A stretch of 64,000 bases of DNA from Gerris lacustris (Eukaryota > Arthropoda > Insecta > Hemiptera > Gerridae): NCBI GenBank assembly GCA_951217055.1, contig OX578279.1, positions 72,079,131-72,143,130 on the forward strand, in the 5' to 3' direction. Positions within the stretch are counted from its first letter, which is position 1. Each line of letters starts with the position of its first letter. The notes beneath the pieces were generated by a model. It made no database searches. It was not told where the DNA came from and worked only from the letters and a program-made list of their open reading frames with translations. The translations under genes and the position numbers were made by a program. This document shows, piece after piece, positions 1 to 12,387 of this stretch.

Positions 1-800
1 ATTCGAGCGTGCAGATTCTTGCGTTTGTAAATTAGAAATTAAATCAAGTACTTTTCTTCTTATCCAGTTTGTTAAGAAGTAATCTTTTAGCTTCTTCACC
101 CATATTTTTTTTATAATAAATGCAAAAAATTACAGTTTAACAAAAATAAAAAATAATAATGTAAAAAATAAATTTTATGTATGTAAGTTATGGCGTTTGT
201 CCGATGCAAATCGGAGCAATAAAACAAAAGTTGTAGTTGGGGGGAGGGGGCACCGCTGGGGCTCGTGGGCGACTACTGGAGTGGTACCGAAAAGCGAAGA
301 GAGTGAATAGTGGTAGGTCGGAGTCAGTTGATTGAGCCCTATTGACTCACATCAGGTTTTTTACCCTGATAGAAATTCAGACTTTTTACCAAATTACTGG
401 TGAAGAATATTTTAAAATGTAACATTGACTTCAAAACAAGGTTTGAAGATATCCCAATTAAGGGATGAAATATCACATTTTTATATATAAAAAAGTGTTT
501 TTATAACCCCTGAAGACCCAAGTCAAAATACATCATTATTAAATATATAGGGGACGGCAAAAGTAAAAATGGATAAAAGTGGTAGGTAGTCGATCGGGAG
601 GGCAGGGGTGGGATGGCCCAACCAAGCGCAGTAGTGGGAGACACTATACCTACCTAGAGCGGGCAGATTCAATTGAACACCTCCTATATCTTCCTAACCC
701 CCTGTTCCTATATATTCCCTACTCGTGGAACGCTAGTTTTTGGTAATGCTATTCGAGGTTATGTATCATAGCCAAGACATGAAAATGTCAAAAAAATAAT
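1..800 (+). repeat. Family E repeat, copy E1 (cut by window edge)
   Basis: This stretch matches the reverse complement of 13113-13680 over most of its length and 35395-35672 over its right part. Shared blocks are an AT-rich left part (about 60-200), a GC-rich middle (about 240-320, 600-660) and a right end at about 740-800 reading toward CATGAAAATGTCA. The other copies end in the inverse, TGACATTTTCATG, which looks like an element terminus. It codes for nothing I recognise. The left end may lie outside the window. Non-autonomous DNA element is the best guess; the class is unknown. Confidence 0.6.
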
Positions 801-2183
801 TACATTCTCCTCAACTATAGGTATTAACTAAAAACATATATTGCAGTCATATGATTGTGATGCACAATCATATCTGTTAGCCACTAAAAACTCATCCAAC
901 GAAGTTCGAGGGTTTGATGGTTTGACTAGACCACAGATGGTCAAACTTATCTGTCAAGCAATTAATTAACAATCTACTTTTCTGACACAATTAGAAATTC
1001 ATCAAGCCAACCAGCTCATAAACTTCATCCATAAACTGTCAAAGTGCCTTGACAAGCCAAGTTTGATCGTGTATGTGGTGGGCCTGTTCTTCTTTACAGT
1101 TATTGGATTGTTGGCTGTAAAAGGCATCTTAAAGAAGCAGAGCAGTATATGAGGGAATAAAAATAAGACGGCAAGGTACGTGCCACATTTACATATGCAC
1201 GATCAACCTCCATAATTTATCGGCTGGGGAAAATAAGTGAAACTCATTTGATTAACGAAAGACGAAGGGGAAAGAAACAGGCAAATTTAACATAAGCAAG
1301 AGCAGGCGTTGAACCATATAATGGATTCGAGGAAGTAGACCGATGATTCGACCTGCATGGCCTTAAAGTTACGGCCTGAACATAAGTGTTGACGGGAGGT
1401 AGGCTAATATAAGCTATAGGGAATCTCATTTGTCTTGACCGCCACATCCTTTACATTTTGATAAACTACTGCAGACCCGAGCATCTTATTTTGTATTCTT
1501 CGTCGCTTCCGCTAGTTTAAAGGGAGAATGCCCTTATTTTCTTACATAATAAAATTCTTCCTTTATCTATACTGTTACATAAAGAGAAAAAGGGTTTTTG
1601 AATGTTCCAAATAAACAAAACTACTCGATCAATCACAACTAAATTTCTACCCATGTTTTTGGCATTGAATTAGAAGGTTCATGCATATTTATGTTTTATA
1701 AAAGGTTTAAATATTTGTTTATATATTATGGATACAGGGTACAAAAGTCAAAGTAATATATACCCTTCATGATGTATGTCGTTGGTAAGCTCATTAAGAG
1801 TATAAACATTATTGTTATGTACACTTTCGTTATATTTTTCTATATTCTTTAAGAGAGGCGTAAAAACAAAAATTCAGGAAAAATGCCTTTTAATTAAAAC
1901 TGAGAAAAATTATAATTTTTCATCCGATTTTATTAAAAATTAGTACACCTTATTTAATGCCAGAAATACAGTAATAGAGTCACTTTTGTATATTATTATT
2001 TAATACTATGAGATCAAAAGGTACCTAATGCATGTATAAGTCAAAAAAAGCAGGATAGTTCTTGTGACCACCACAAGAGTCTATGATGTCTCGATAGTAT
2101 CTCGTTAGACTGTCATCAAGGCTGTTATAACAGTGACTATCAACGTATAAACAGGGCTTTACTTCTACAAAATCCAAGTTAAA
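801..2183. other. Intergenic, no recognised feature
   Basis: AT-rich sequence without a convincing gene. A 67-codon minus-strand frame at 1244-1447 has no recognisable domain and is probably chance. No repeat shared with the rest of the window was seen. Confidence 0.5.
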
Positions 2184-2586
2184 TAGTACATTACGCGTCT
2201 AGTGCGGAAACTAGAATATTGCATGCGAGTGTGGAGTTTGCACCCGAGCGATACCGAGGGTAGTAAAACCACACGAGCAAAGCAAAATGCAGTTTTCGCA
2301 CGTGTTGCGTACCGTAATTTATCTACGATTGTTGGATTTTAATAATAAATACAGGAAAAAAACAGTTACTTTAATTAAACAAACTGCAAATTAGTTTTGT
2401 TAAATGTAAACCAACACGCTAATCGTGCGATAAGGTGATGAATTCTTCTTTATTTCCGTACTAGTGTGGAAAATAAAGAAGAATTATAAAACGCGCATGC
2501 GCAATGAATACAACTACGAAAAGAATCACTTTCTACGCATGTAAACAGAGATGAAATGTTTATATTTCGTATCAATCGTAGATAAA
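2184..2586 (+). mobile_element. Family A element, copy A1 (internally deleted)
   Basis: One of seven copies in the window. The left end reads TAGTACATTACGCGTCTAG, followed by a conserved GC-richer block (about 2220-2320). An inner TTTATCTACGATTG at about 2319 is matched by its inverse CAATCGTAGATAAA at the right end. A hairpin built on GAAGAATT / AATTCTTC-type arms sits at about 2440-2490, followed by an ACGCGCATGCGCAATG block. This copy lacks the segment that in A2, A4, A5 and A6 carries a short reading frame. Superfamily uncertain. Confidence 0.7.
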
Positions 2587-3117
2587 CTAATTTTCCAAGT
2601 TGGAAAAAGAAAACAAATATATTGATTGTAAAATATTTAAAATTAAAATGTTAATAAATAAAGTATTAACTTGTACATAACCTGATGTGATTTCAGAAGT
2701 AACATTCTCGTTATTCGCATTTATATTAAAATCGAATATTCCCTCGAGATGGGTGGGGGAAGGGGCTGTTCCAGCTTACCCAGGGGAGAGAGCTCCGTGA
2801 TTTATTTTAAAGGTAACCAATATTTGAACTTTCTTTTTTTTTATTTCATAATCGTAAATACATGTTATCCTATATTAATGTTAACTAGAATAAAAGGCAC
2901 TCGGAACCTACATTTATATAATATATTTCAACTTGTAAAAAGCTCTGGCCGTATAAACTCCGACTATTTATATTGAAAAAATAAAAAAAATGGAAAAAGA
3001 GGAAAGTTGCTTCTAAAAACTGAGTTAATTTCCTTTAGGCAGAAGAAACAAATCTATTACGTTACACAATATATTTTAAAAGTACAGTTAAATAAAATAA
3101 AATATATTATTTAATAC

Positions 3118-3118
<1 letters not shown>
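2587..3118. other. Intergenic, no recognised feature
   Basis: AT-rich. A 75-codon plus-strand frame at 2749-2976 shows no domain, and nothing supports it as a gene. Confidence 0.5.

Positions 3119-3208
<90 letters not shown>
3119..3208. repeat. (TA)n microsatellite
   Basis: About 45 uninterrupted TA dinucleotides. One of seven long TA tracts in the window. Confidence 0.97.
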
Positions 3209-3213
<5 letters not shown>

Positions 3214-3462
3214 AATCTTCAATAACGTAAAAAGGGTTTTATTTATTATTTATATTAAAAAAATATAGAAGTTTCATCCTTCTTGCAGAAACACCAATCA
3301 CATCATCAGAAATCAAAAGTATGCAGAAGGGAGAATTGAACCAGGCATAGTTAAATGAAAGGAGACTGACAAAAGTAACTAATATCTTTAATAAATTATA
3401 ACAAAATAATAAGTCATTTCTACCGAGATTTTTTTAAATTAACTCATGGTGTAATAAAGAAA

Positions 3463-4051
3463 TAGACAGCCAATTGGTGTGGCATGTAGCTTCCTCGCAT
3501 CCTATCTACTTACTTTATTGATTTTATGCTTTTACAAGCCATTATTGTCTAATTGTTTCCCCCGTTTTTTTTTTAATCTGTCAAAATTGTTTTGATTTTA
3601 TACTTGAATTAAAGTATCAATTAAGCAAAAGTTAAAGAGAGCAGATGGTTCAAATTAATCAGGGGCTACCTGCGGGTAACTTTCGACACACTAAGTTTCA
3701 TTCAAATCAGATAAGTACTTTTGAAGCTATAGATGTAAATAAATGTATGTTTGTGCGCATGTGGAATGGAAACAAATATGCGCAGAAGGTTGAAACTTAT
3801 ATGGGACCAACAATGGGCTAATTATGACCTACCACCCAGATTTCATTAAAATTGGACGTGTAGTTTTTAAGATAATGCTGGTTCGCAAAAATTGATCGAA
3901 AGACCGACAGACAGAAACGGAACCAAAAATATTCCCTGATGTCTGAAACGAATTTCTGTCTTGGAATTTTTGAAATCGGAGACCTAAAATTTTTTCGTTC
4001 TTTGGAACGATCACATAGCTTCCGTTACCTTCGGTAAGCTCGGAAGCAAAA
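3463..4051 (+). mobile_element. Family C element, copy C1 (near full length)
   Basis: Best full-length representative of the commonest repeat here. The left end is TAGACAGCCAATTGGTGTGG then CATGTAGCTTCCTCGCAT. The middle carries ATGCGCAGAAGGTTGAAAC and GGACCAACAATGGGC, then a short GACCGACAGACAGA tract. The right end is a nested hairpin (GCTTCCG ... TTACCTTCGGTAA ... CGGAAGC) closing with GCAAAA. There is no reading frame of note. Ends and length are consistent across several copies, so this is a discrete non-autonomous element. A Helitron-like relationship is possible but unproven. Confidence 0.75.
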
Positions 4052-4086
4052 ACTTTCGTAAGGTTTTTGCTTTGTAATGTAAAATG

Positions 4087-4736
4087 CCGTCCGGTCGCCT
4101 GCTCTCACGGCTACACCTTTCGTCCGATCACTTTGAAATTTGGCATGTATGTGTCTTGTACCTACCCACACATGTTAAAAATGTAGCAACTTAAAAAAAA
4201 TTAGGGTAAAAAAACTTAAGGGTTAAAATTGTTTTATTTTTTTTTTCGACACCTTGAGGGGTATCTTATGAAAGGGTACGTCGAGCTGATTACAAAAATA
4301 TATAATTCTTATTTTATAACTTTAATAGGGCGAGCATAGGCAAGTTTAAAGCGGGTGTGAAACGTATCCCCCCCTTCTATCTCGCGTATGTGAAGTGCAA
4401 AAAATCTGAAAACATTCCTGAACATTCTTCGACCAAAAGTAAAGATAATACTTTTTGGAAATTTTGAAAAAAATATTATTTTATTTTTTATTGACAAAAT
4501 ACGTTTTTTTATAACTATGCTCTTTTTGATGTATTTATATGGTTGTAGTCCGGTTCAGTGGCAAAAAAATACTTTATCAGAAGTTTGTTTATGTGTTTTG
4601 AGAATATCAGACCCATAGGATAGTTCAAAGTAAGCTTTTAAGCATTTTAAAAATCACCATCAATAGGGTACTACTTAAACTATACAGTGTGGTGGCATAG
4701 GGACCCTCTCTGTGTGCTGACTAGCACACACTTGAC
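4087..4736 (+). mobile_element. Family D element, copy D1 (5' truncated)
   Basis: Matches 28301-28748 and the reverse complement of 31921-32618. It starts inside the family at CCTGCTCTCACGGCTACACC and keeps the conserved TTTGAAATTTGGCATGTATG. It ends with the small palindrome TGTGTGCTGACTAGCACACA. The terminal hairpin present in D2 and D3 is missing. Confidence 0.7.
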
Positions 4737-5103
4737 ACTAGACGTTAGGGAGAGGAAAAAAACGGACTCGAAGGTAACCGAACCCGTGACATGTAGTTCG
4801 GCTTCTTTCGGATCTCCCCCACTCTAGCCCTATAGCCCAGCGCACTTCCACTACACTTATAAACCTTAAATCTAACTACCTACTACCTAACACTAACAAT
4901 TATCATTAACAATCAAACTAGTTTTGATCTCCGAGTAGAGCACGTCTCAAAGCCTTCCTTATCTCTGTCACACTCTGTTTTTTCTCCCACGTTCTTTATT
5001 CTCCGTTGGCTTCCTCATTATAATTGTTACCCGGAATACTTTTTTAAACTCTCTGCTTGATTCTTGGTGTTGATTGATTTAAACTTTACATTTTTGTATG
5101 GTA
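4737..5103 (+). mobile_element. Family G, possible tRNA-derived SINE, copy G1
   Basis: It begins ACTAGACGTTAGGGAGAGG, as does the reverse complement of 8166-8346, directly beside a D-family-like end (ACACTTGAC) in both places. The next about 70 nt contain CGGACTCGAAGGTAACCGA and a TTCGGATC stretch, resembling degraded A- and B-box spacing. The right boundary is uncertain, and the rest is unassigned AT-rich sequence. Confidence 0.35.
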
Positions 5104-5358
5104 TTGCTTCCGAGCTTACCGAAGGTAACGGAAGCTATGTGATCGTTCTGAAGAACGAAAAAATTTTATGTCTCCGACTTTTGCTAAATTGATACTTTAA
5201 TGTATGTAACAAAATCAGAACAATTTTGACAGATTAAAAAACGACAAACAAATTAAACAATTAAACAAATTAGACAATAATGGCTTGTAAAAGTATAAAA
5301 TCAATAAAGTGCGTAAGGATGAGAGGAAGCTATGTGCCACACCAATTGGCAGTCTATT
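5104..5358 (-). mobile_element. Family C element, copy C2 (internal deletion)
   Basis: Both family C termini are present in reverse orientation: TTGCTTCCGAGCTTACCGAA at the left and CCAATTGGCAGTCTATTTT at the right. About 330 nt of the middle of C1 is missing, with the break near 5180 between GTCTCCGACTTTTG and CTAAATTGATAC. Confidence 0.75.
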
Positions 5359-5759
5359 TTTGTTTGTGCTGGGTTCTTTTTCTTACTTTTCATTTCATTT
5401 ATAGTTTTGAACCCTCTTTAAATTTTTGTTTTATTTAGTTTACCTTACTAATCTTAAAATATATATAATATTATACTTATATATATACATATACTCGAAT
5501 ACATATATAAATTCATAATTAAAAAAAGATAAGTTTTTCTACAATTATAAATCTATTATACGTATAATTTATTTTTTTGGTTCTAGTTCATTTTGGTTTT
5601 TGATCATTATTTTTGACACTCAAGCAAAATGACTATTCTCTGTAAACGTTGTTAGAAAATTTTATCAGAAATGGCATATTTACAAAAACACATAAGACGT
5701 GTTCATGCGATTCAACAAAATAAATTCACATGTCATCATTGCAATAAAAAAATACTCTG

Positions 5760-7450
5760 CCAATTAATGTGGCACATAGCTTCCTCGCAAAGAAAATACC
5801 AAATTAAGAAAAATACCTCGATAAACATAATCAAAAAGTTGGAACGGCGCGGCACTGTTCCAGTAAATATTTAATAAAGTTGATGAAATTTGAACATTTG
5901 TTAGAGAAACAAAGCCTCCAACAAGCACCAAACGTTAGCGCACATATAATTAATTTAATAAACAAATATAAAACTGCAACCAAATCGTAGAAACCGCCGT
6001 ATAGACAGTTTTTTTATTTTACCCCCCTCAAAACAAAAAATAACACAAAATAGAATATAACAAAAATTAATCAACTATGCAAGAGCTTTTCAACGATATA
6101 CATCATATTATAAAAGATTAACTTTAACATTTGTACCCCCTGTACTCTGAGGTACCAAATTTATATTTTTAAAAAACAAACAATACAAAAGAGCATTCAT
6201 TTAACTAATAAATACATATAAATAAAAAACCTAATATCAAATAAGTATTTAAACCCTTTAACCAACAACAAAATTATAAATCGGTACAAAAGTATATGTA
6301 CAAAATTTTTAAAAAATCAACAAATAAAATAGCTTTAATGTACATATCAAGGCCTTTAAAATGATATCCGACACAATATTAAAAACAAACAAAAGTGGTC
6401 ACGTGACACGGCGCACGGGAAAAAGTTTACTCTCATGTTCTCAGCAAGTAGGATGAACTAATGAAATAAAATATACTCAATTTAAAGAGCATTAGTGTGA
6501 GATTCAATCGCCGCAATCAGAAATAAAATCGGCCAACTATTATAGAAACTATGGCCATTCAAAGACAAAAATGGAAATAAATAAAACCAAATAATAACAA
6601 AATTATCACAATCTAGGGTACAACCGATGATGATACGACAAAAACTCATAGGACTAAAGTTGTAGATCTTTTAAAATCAGTCACCACTTGTGCTATCCAT
6701 TTTCTAATACGACTTACCGTTTAGCCGCAATAAGCCCCCAAACCAGCTTAAAAATCAAGTCACCCATTTTTATTTTTTTAAGGGGGGAGGAGGGGGAAAA
6801 GTGAACTTTGTATAGTTATTTTGGTCCACAATATGGACGTTGCGCGTCGAATGGCGCAAACCACAAGCCTCTAGCACTTCTGGAAGTGGGTAAACAATAA
6901 TGTTAGTCAGTGAGTCAGTTAGCCATGCGGCTTTATAATATAAGACATATTAATTTAGCACGATTTAAAGTGCGCAGAAGGTTGAAATTAGGCAGGTGTT
7001 ATCTGCAGGCTACTTTCGACAAACCATAAAAATCAGATGATTACTCTTAAAGATATGGCCATAAATAAATGTATGTTTGTGAGCATGTGGATGACAAACG
7101 AATAAGCGCAGAAGGTTGAAACTTATATGGGACCAACAATGGGCTAATTATGACCTACCATCCAAATTTCATTAAAATTGGACGTGTAGTTTTTAAGATA
7201 TGGTGGTTCGCAAAAATTGAACGACAGACCGACAGACCGACAGACCGACAGACCGACAGACCGACAGACCGACAGACCGACAGACCGACAGACCGACAGA
7301 CCGACAGACAGACACGGAACCAAAAATGTTCCCTGATGTCTGAAACGGATTTCTGTCTTGGAATTTTTGAAATCGGAGACCTAAAATATTTTCGTTCTTC
7401 AGAACGATCACATAGCTTCCGTTACCTTCGGTAAGCTCGGAAGCAAAATT
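5760..7450 (+). mobile_element. Family C insertion, long copy C3
   Basis: The left end (CTGCCAATTAATGTGGCACA, about 5758-5790) and the right part (about 6960-7450, with the terminal hairpin and GCAAAA) match family C. Between them lies about 1.1 kb of sequence not found in other C copies here, including a short GC-rich patch at 6820-6880. Because both ends fall inside one zinc finger, the simplest reading is a single insertion with a longer interior than the about 590-bp C1. A nested second insertion inside C3 is the alternative. No transposase frame is visible. Confidence 0.55.
7223..7313 (+). repeat. 8-bp tandem repeat (GACAGACC)n inside C3
   Basis: About eleven copies of an octamer. The equivalent tract in other family C copies has only one or two units, so this is a local expansion. 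It creates an artificial TDRQTDRP repeat frame. Confidence 0.95.
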
Positions 7451-7564
7451 ATTGATAAACGAAGTCTAAACAAACACATCAAGTGTCATATAAAACAAAA
7501 AACATTGTTTCGCTTGTTCCCAATCATCCAATGGCTTTTTACTTCGGACACATCTGAACGATGA

Positions 7565-8165
7565 TCACAATCTTAGTATTAAAAGTTTTAATAAAGCATT
7601 TAATAACTTAAGTTTTCTTATTTGGAAAAATCAGTATAAAACTGAAAATAATGTCAAGTATGTTATGAGATCTAAAAAAAAATAGGAAATACTGGAAAAA
7701 AATTGTTTCTAAGTGAGGTCCATAATTCTCTCAAAGTCCTTTTAATAATCATAATTATAATAAAGAGAATTTACAATTAAAAAGAAACAAAAAAAATCAG
7801 GTGTTGTCAAAAGCTCTTCATACCCAAATTCAATTTGATAAAATATTATATCCGCACTCATAATCATTTACTTTTTCGTATTATTTTTTTAAAGTTATTA
7901 CATCACAATCAAGTCCAGGCATCTTCTTCTAATTTCAGTTATATATTGCATTTATTTAATTTAGATGTGACAATTCTTAGGTTAATAAAATGAATTTATT
8001 CCAAGGTTTTTATAATTTACAATTTGTGGGGTTCAAACGCATAATATAACATACAAATTAAATTACATAAATATAAATTAATCAATTAAAAGAAAATAAT
8101 ATTGTAATTTCATAATTATTACAATAATATGAAGTCATTTATAAATAGCAATTAACACAGTAATA
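7565..8165. other. Intergenic, no recognised feature
   Basis: AT-rich, no shared repeat identified. An AATAAA occurs at about 7593, shortly after the zinc-finger fragment, and could be chance. Confidence 0.5.
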
Positions 8166-8346
8166 GGTGGGGTAGAGTGAAAAAAATTATATGTTAATAG
8201 ATAGATGTATAGAGCAAGTGACAGGACAGAATGATGCGATGATAGGACTCGGGTCCGAAGGTAGCCGATTAAGCTACCGCCTTACCCGATGGCCTCTTCG
8301 GCTACCATCGAGTCCGTCCATTTCCTCTCCCTAACGTCTAGTCACA
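8166..8346 (-). mobile_element. Family G, possible tRNA-derived SINE, copy G2
   Basis: Read on the minus strand it begins ACTAGACGTTAGGGAGAGG. It then has GGACTCG and, about 65 nt later, its complement CGAGTCC, enclosing GGTAGCCGA and its complement TCGGCTACC. TAGCCGAAGAGG resembles a Pol III A box and CCTTCGGACCC is a weak B box. Fold and box positions suggest a tRNA-like head, but the T-loop lacks the usual A, so this is tentative. Confidence 0.35.
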
Positions 8347-8360
8347 CTTGACCTGTTTAT

Positions 8361-8689
8361 TTAAGATAAAAAGTGAAACGTACTGTTTGGGGTACATTTC
8401 AAATTCGAACGTCATTTAAGGGCTCCGATTGAAGGCAATTGACTCGATTGTTTGCATTCGATCAATAATTCAATGCGTTTGACACCTTTACAATGCGTTA
8501 GAGACCTTCATTCTCATCGTATTCTGCCAGAGTAATTTATTTGTTGTTGGGCTTTCATTATTAATTTATTGTATTGAATTTACAAAATAGTTTATATTAT
8601 TCTCAAGTCGTCCTTTATCAATAATATGACTTCACCTTATTAATCTTCTCTACTCAATCATGAAATATCATTTATCATCGTGATAATCT
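8361..8689. other. Intergenic, no recognised feature
   Basis: AT-rich flank of the 73-bp array. Nothing recognised. Confidence 0.5.
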
Positions 8690-9178
8690 TTATTCTTTTT
8701 AAGATCTTATGTATCATGTCTCCTTAATCTTAGACTATTACTTATATTCATTATGACCTGGCTTTTTCTTTTTACGATTTAATCTATCCTCTCTACTCAA
8801 TCCTAGACTATTATTTATATTAATTATAACCTGGCTTTTTCTTTTTACGATTTAATCTATCCTCTCTACTCAATCCTTGACTATGATTTATATTAATTCT
8901 AACCTGGCTTTTTCTTTTTACGATTTAATTTATTCTCTCTACTTAATCCTAGACTATGATTTATATTAATTATAACCTGGCTTTTTCTTTTTACGATTTA
9001 ATTTATTCCCTCTACTTAATCCTAGACTATGATTTATATTAATTATAACCTGGCTTTTTCTTTTTACGATTTAATTTATTCCCTCTACTTAATTATAGAC
9101 TATTATTTGTATTTATTATAACCTTGCTCTTTCTCTCTACGATTTAATCCATCCTTTCTACTAAACCTAGACTATTAT
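8690..9178. repeat. 73-bp minisatellite, about 6.5 copies
   Basis: ACCTGGCTTTTTCTTTTTACG recurs with its first base at 8756, 8829, 8902, 8975, 9048 and 9121, exactly 73 bp apart. The outer units are the most diverged, the inner ones nearly identical. No coding potential. Confidence 0.95.
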
Positions 9179-9279
9179 TCACATGAAGTAAATAAAATAA
9201 ATAAATATGTAATGCATTTTATTACGATATCGTAATATCGTAATATCGTTCGTGTTTTCGAAGTTTCTTCATTAATTAA

Positions 9280-10361
<1,082 letters not shown>

Positions 10362-10932
10362 TAGTACATTACGCGTCTAGTGCGCAAAGTAGCATTTTGC
10401 ATGCGAGTGTGGAGTTTGCACCCGAGGGACAGCAAGGGAAGTGAAACCACACGAGCAAAGCAAAATGCAGTTTTCGCTCGAGTTGCTTACCGTACTTTAT
10501 CCAAGATTGTGGATTTTAATAATTAATTCAGAAAAAAATATAATAATAAAAAACTTCCTGTATGTAAGTTCGTATTTCTTTTTTTGATAAAGATGACATT
10601 AATTCATTAGTTGTATTTTGTGCCGAATTAATTATTTCGGGAGGCGTATTATTCTCCTTATTTTCGTCATAATCACTTAAATCACTCATTGTTTTTCACT
10701 AAAAACTCGATATAAACAGTTACTTTAATTAAACAAACAGCAAATTAGTTTTGTTAAATGTAAAAAAAAACTTGCTAATCGTGCGTTAAGGTGAAGAATT
10801 CCTCTTTTTTCCGCACTTGGGCGGAAAAAAAGAAGAATTATGAACGCGCATGCGCAATGTATACAGCTACGAAATCACATTCTACGCATCTAAACAGAGA
10901 TATAATGTTTATATTTAGTATCAATCGTAGAT
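10362..10932 (+). mobile_element. Family A element, copy A2 (with reading frame)
   Basis: Near full-length copy with the standard left end (TAGTACATTACGCGTCTAG), hairpin (about 10793-10840) and right end (CAATCGTAGATCA, slightly decayed). It carries the minus-strand frame described at 10528-10689. It lies about 740 bp from the oppositely oriented copy A3. Confidence 0.75.
10528..10689 (-). pseudogene. Family A encoded N-terminal fragment, conserved among copies
   Basis: The frame starts MSDLSDYDENKENNTPPEI and continues with INSAQNTTNELMSSLSK. An extra A in an A-run then shifts it to an early TGA. The same protein start is seen in A4 (MIALFRYDKNEENN), A5 (MSESSEFDENVENN) and A6. Conservation of amino acids across diverged copies suggests it was once coding. 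From memory, short acidic N-termini followed by LLP-x-S-x-ERYE are common in arthropod tyrosine-recombinase (Crypton-like) proteins. That link is inference, and no catalytic domain is present here. Confidence 0.4.
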
Positions 10933-11669
10933 CATTTTTTTTTTAGTTTATATTATTAATATAACTATTGTAAAAAAGTGGGAATGTAATAAAAAATGAA
11001 AGTAGAAAACAAAGGTAAAAAACTTAAGTGAGTTAAAAAGAAATAAAATAAATAAGATTAAAATAATAATTGTTTGAAAATGGTAATTTAGGAAATTATA
11101 AAGTTAGAATAATTAAAAGTAATGACAGTAATAAAGTACTCGGAGGAATTAAAGTTAAGTTAAAAAATTATAATAACTAACTATCAACTCCTTAATAAAA
11201 ACATTATTTCTTATTAAAAATAGCCTTTTACAAAACAAAAAACACAGAATTAATAATAATTATTATTTCATAAAAATTATACTTCCTAAGTTTTAATGAC
11301 AGGTAAAATCGAAAAAATATAAAGTAATTTAGAAATATAACGTTTTTTATTGTTTTCTTTTTCAACGAGCTGTATTTTACTTCAAGACTATCATTTGTTC
11401 AAACATTACGGTTTATTTAGGAAGCAAGTATTGCAATTAAAGTCTTTCAATGTCGGACTAAGGATGCTGACTAAGGGCCAAAGGGAGAAAAATTAAAAAT
11501 GATTCGACAAATTAAAGCTACATTTCGACCTCCTAAACTCATAATGATGTTTTTAATTAAAAATGTTGGAAATTTATATTATTTTTTTGACGCCTAAATG
11601 AATGGGAAAATGTATGGATTGCTTTAAGTACGAGTATAACAGAAGTTAAAATGATAAAATATAAACATT
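10933..11669. other. Intergenic between A2 and A3, no recognised feature
   Basis: Very AT-rich, no shared repeats or frames. It is flanked by inverted family A copies. Confidence 0.5.
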
Positions 11670-12030
11670 TTTATCTACGATTGATACGAAATATAAATAT
11701 TTTATCTCTGTTTAGATGCGTAGAAAGTGATTATTTTCGTAGTTGTATTCATTGCGCTTTCGTGTTTCTTAATTTTTCACTTTATCGCACGATTAGCTTG
11801 ATTGTTTACATTTATCAAAACTAATTTGCTGTTTGTTTAATTAAAGTAACTGTTTTTTCTGAATTTATCATTATAATCCAACAATCGTAGATAAAGTACG
11901 GTACGCAACTCGTGCGAAAACTGATTTTGCTTTGCTCGTGTGGTTTTACTAACCCTACCTATCGCTAGGGTGCAAACTCCACACTCGCATGCAAAATGCT
12001 ACTTTCCGCACTATGCGCGAAATTTACTAT
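11670..12030 (-). mobile_element. Family A element, copy A3 (internally deleted)
   Basis: Reverse orientation: TTTATCTACGATTGATACG at the left and the decayed outer end (AATTTACTATT for the usual TAATGTACTA) at the right. The reading-frame segment and most of the internal hairpin are deleted. Confidence 0.7.
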
Positions 12031-12208
12031 TTAAATGAGTATTTATTAATTATTTTTACTGTTTCTTTTACATCCCAATAAAAACAATATGAGCCATTTC
12101 ACAAATCACTTGAGTATGATTTTCTGTGTAGAATATTTCCTTCCTTTTGATTTTGAGCATAACCTTCCGTATTTCTATATTTAAGTAAATAAAAAATAAT
12201 AATAACAG

Positions 12209-12209
<1 letters not shown>

Positions 12210-12260
<51 letters not shown>

Positions 12261-12354
12261 GTATCGGTGCAGCCCAGTTAAAGCACTCCATGAAATCACT
12301 GTCCCCAACTCCAATAAATCTCAGAGAGTAGATTTTTTTTTTTTTTTTTTTTTT
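12210..12354. repeat. Poly(A)45 and poly(T) tracts facing each other
   Basis: About 45 A residues (12210-12255), then about 77 nt of ordinary sequence (GGTATCGGTGCAGCCCAG and on), then about 23 T residues (12332-12354). It could be two retroposed tails back to back or one small retroposon. No source sequence is recognised. Confidence 0.6.
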
Positions 12355-12387
12355 TGGCTCTGTCATTATGTTTTTATTTACTTTAAG

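Larger units (their letters stand above)
5629..7564 (+). pseudogene. C2H2 zinc-finger-like fragment split by an insertion
   Basis: From ATG 5629 the frame reads MTILCKRC, a TAG stop at 5653, then KILSEMAYLQKHIRRVH. This gives C-x2-C-x12-H-x4-H, a canonical C2H2 finger apart from the stop. A second finger begins FTCHHCNKKI and is cut near 5760. The same frame resumes at 7451 with IDKRSLNKHIKCH and stops at 7562-7564. Joining the halves gives C-x2-C-x12-H-x3-H, exact finger spacing, so the intervening 1.7 kb looks inserted. The piece could derive from a host zinc-finger gene or from a transposon-encoded DNA-binding protein. It is a pseudogene either way. Confidence 0.6.

Noticed and set aside
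12099..12366. Poly-Phe and poly-Lys containing frames
   Set aside because: Translations of homopolymer A and T tracts.
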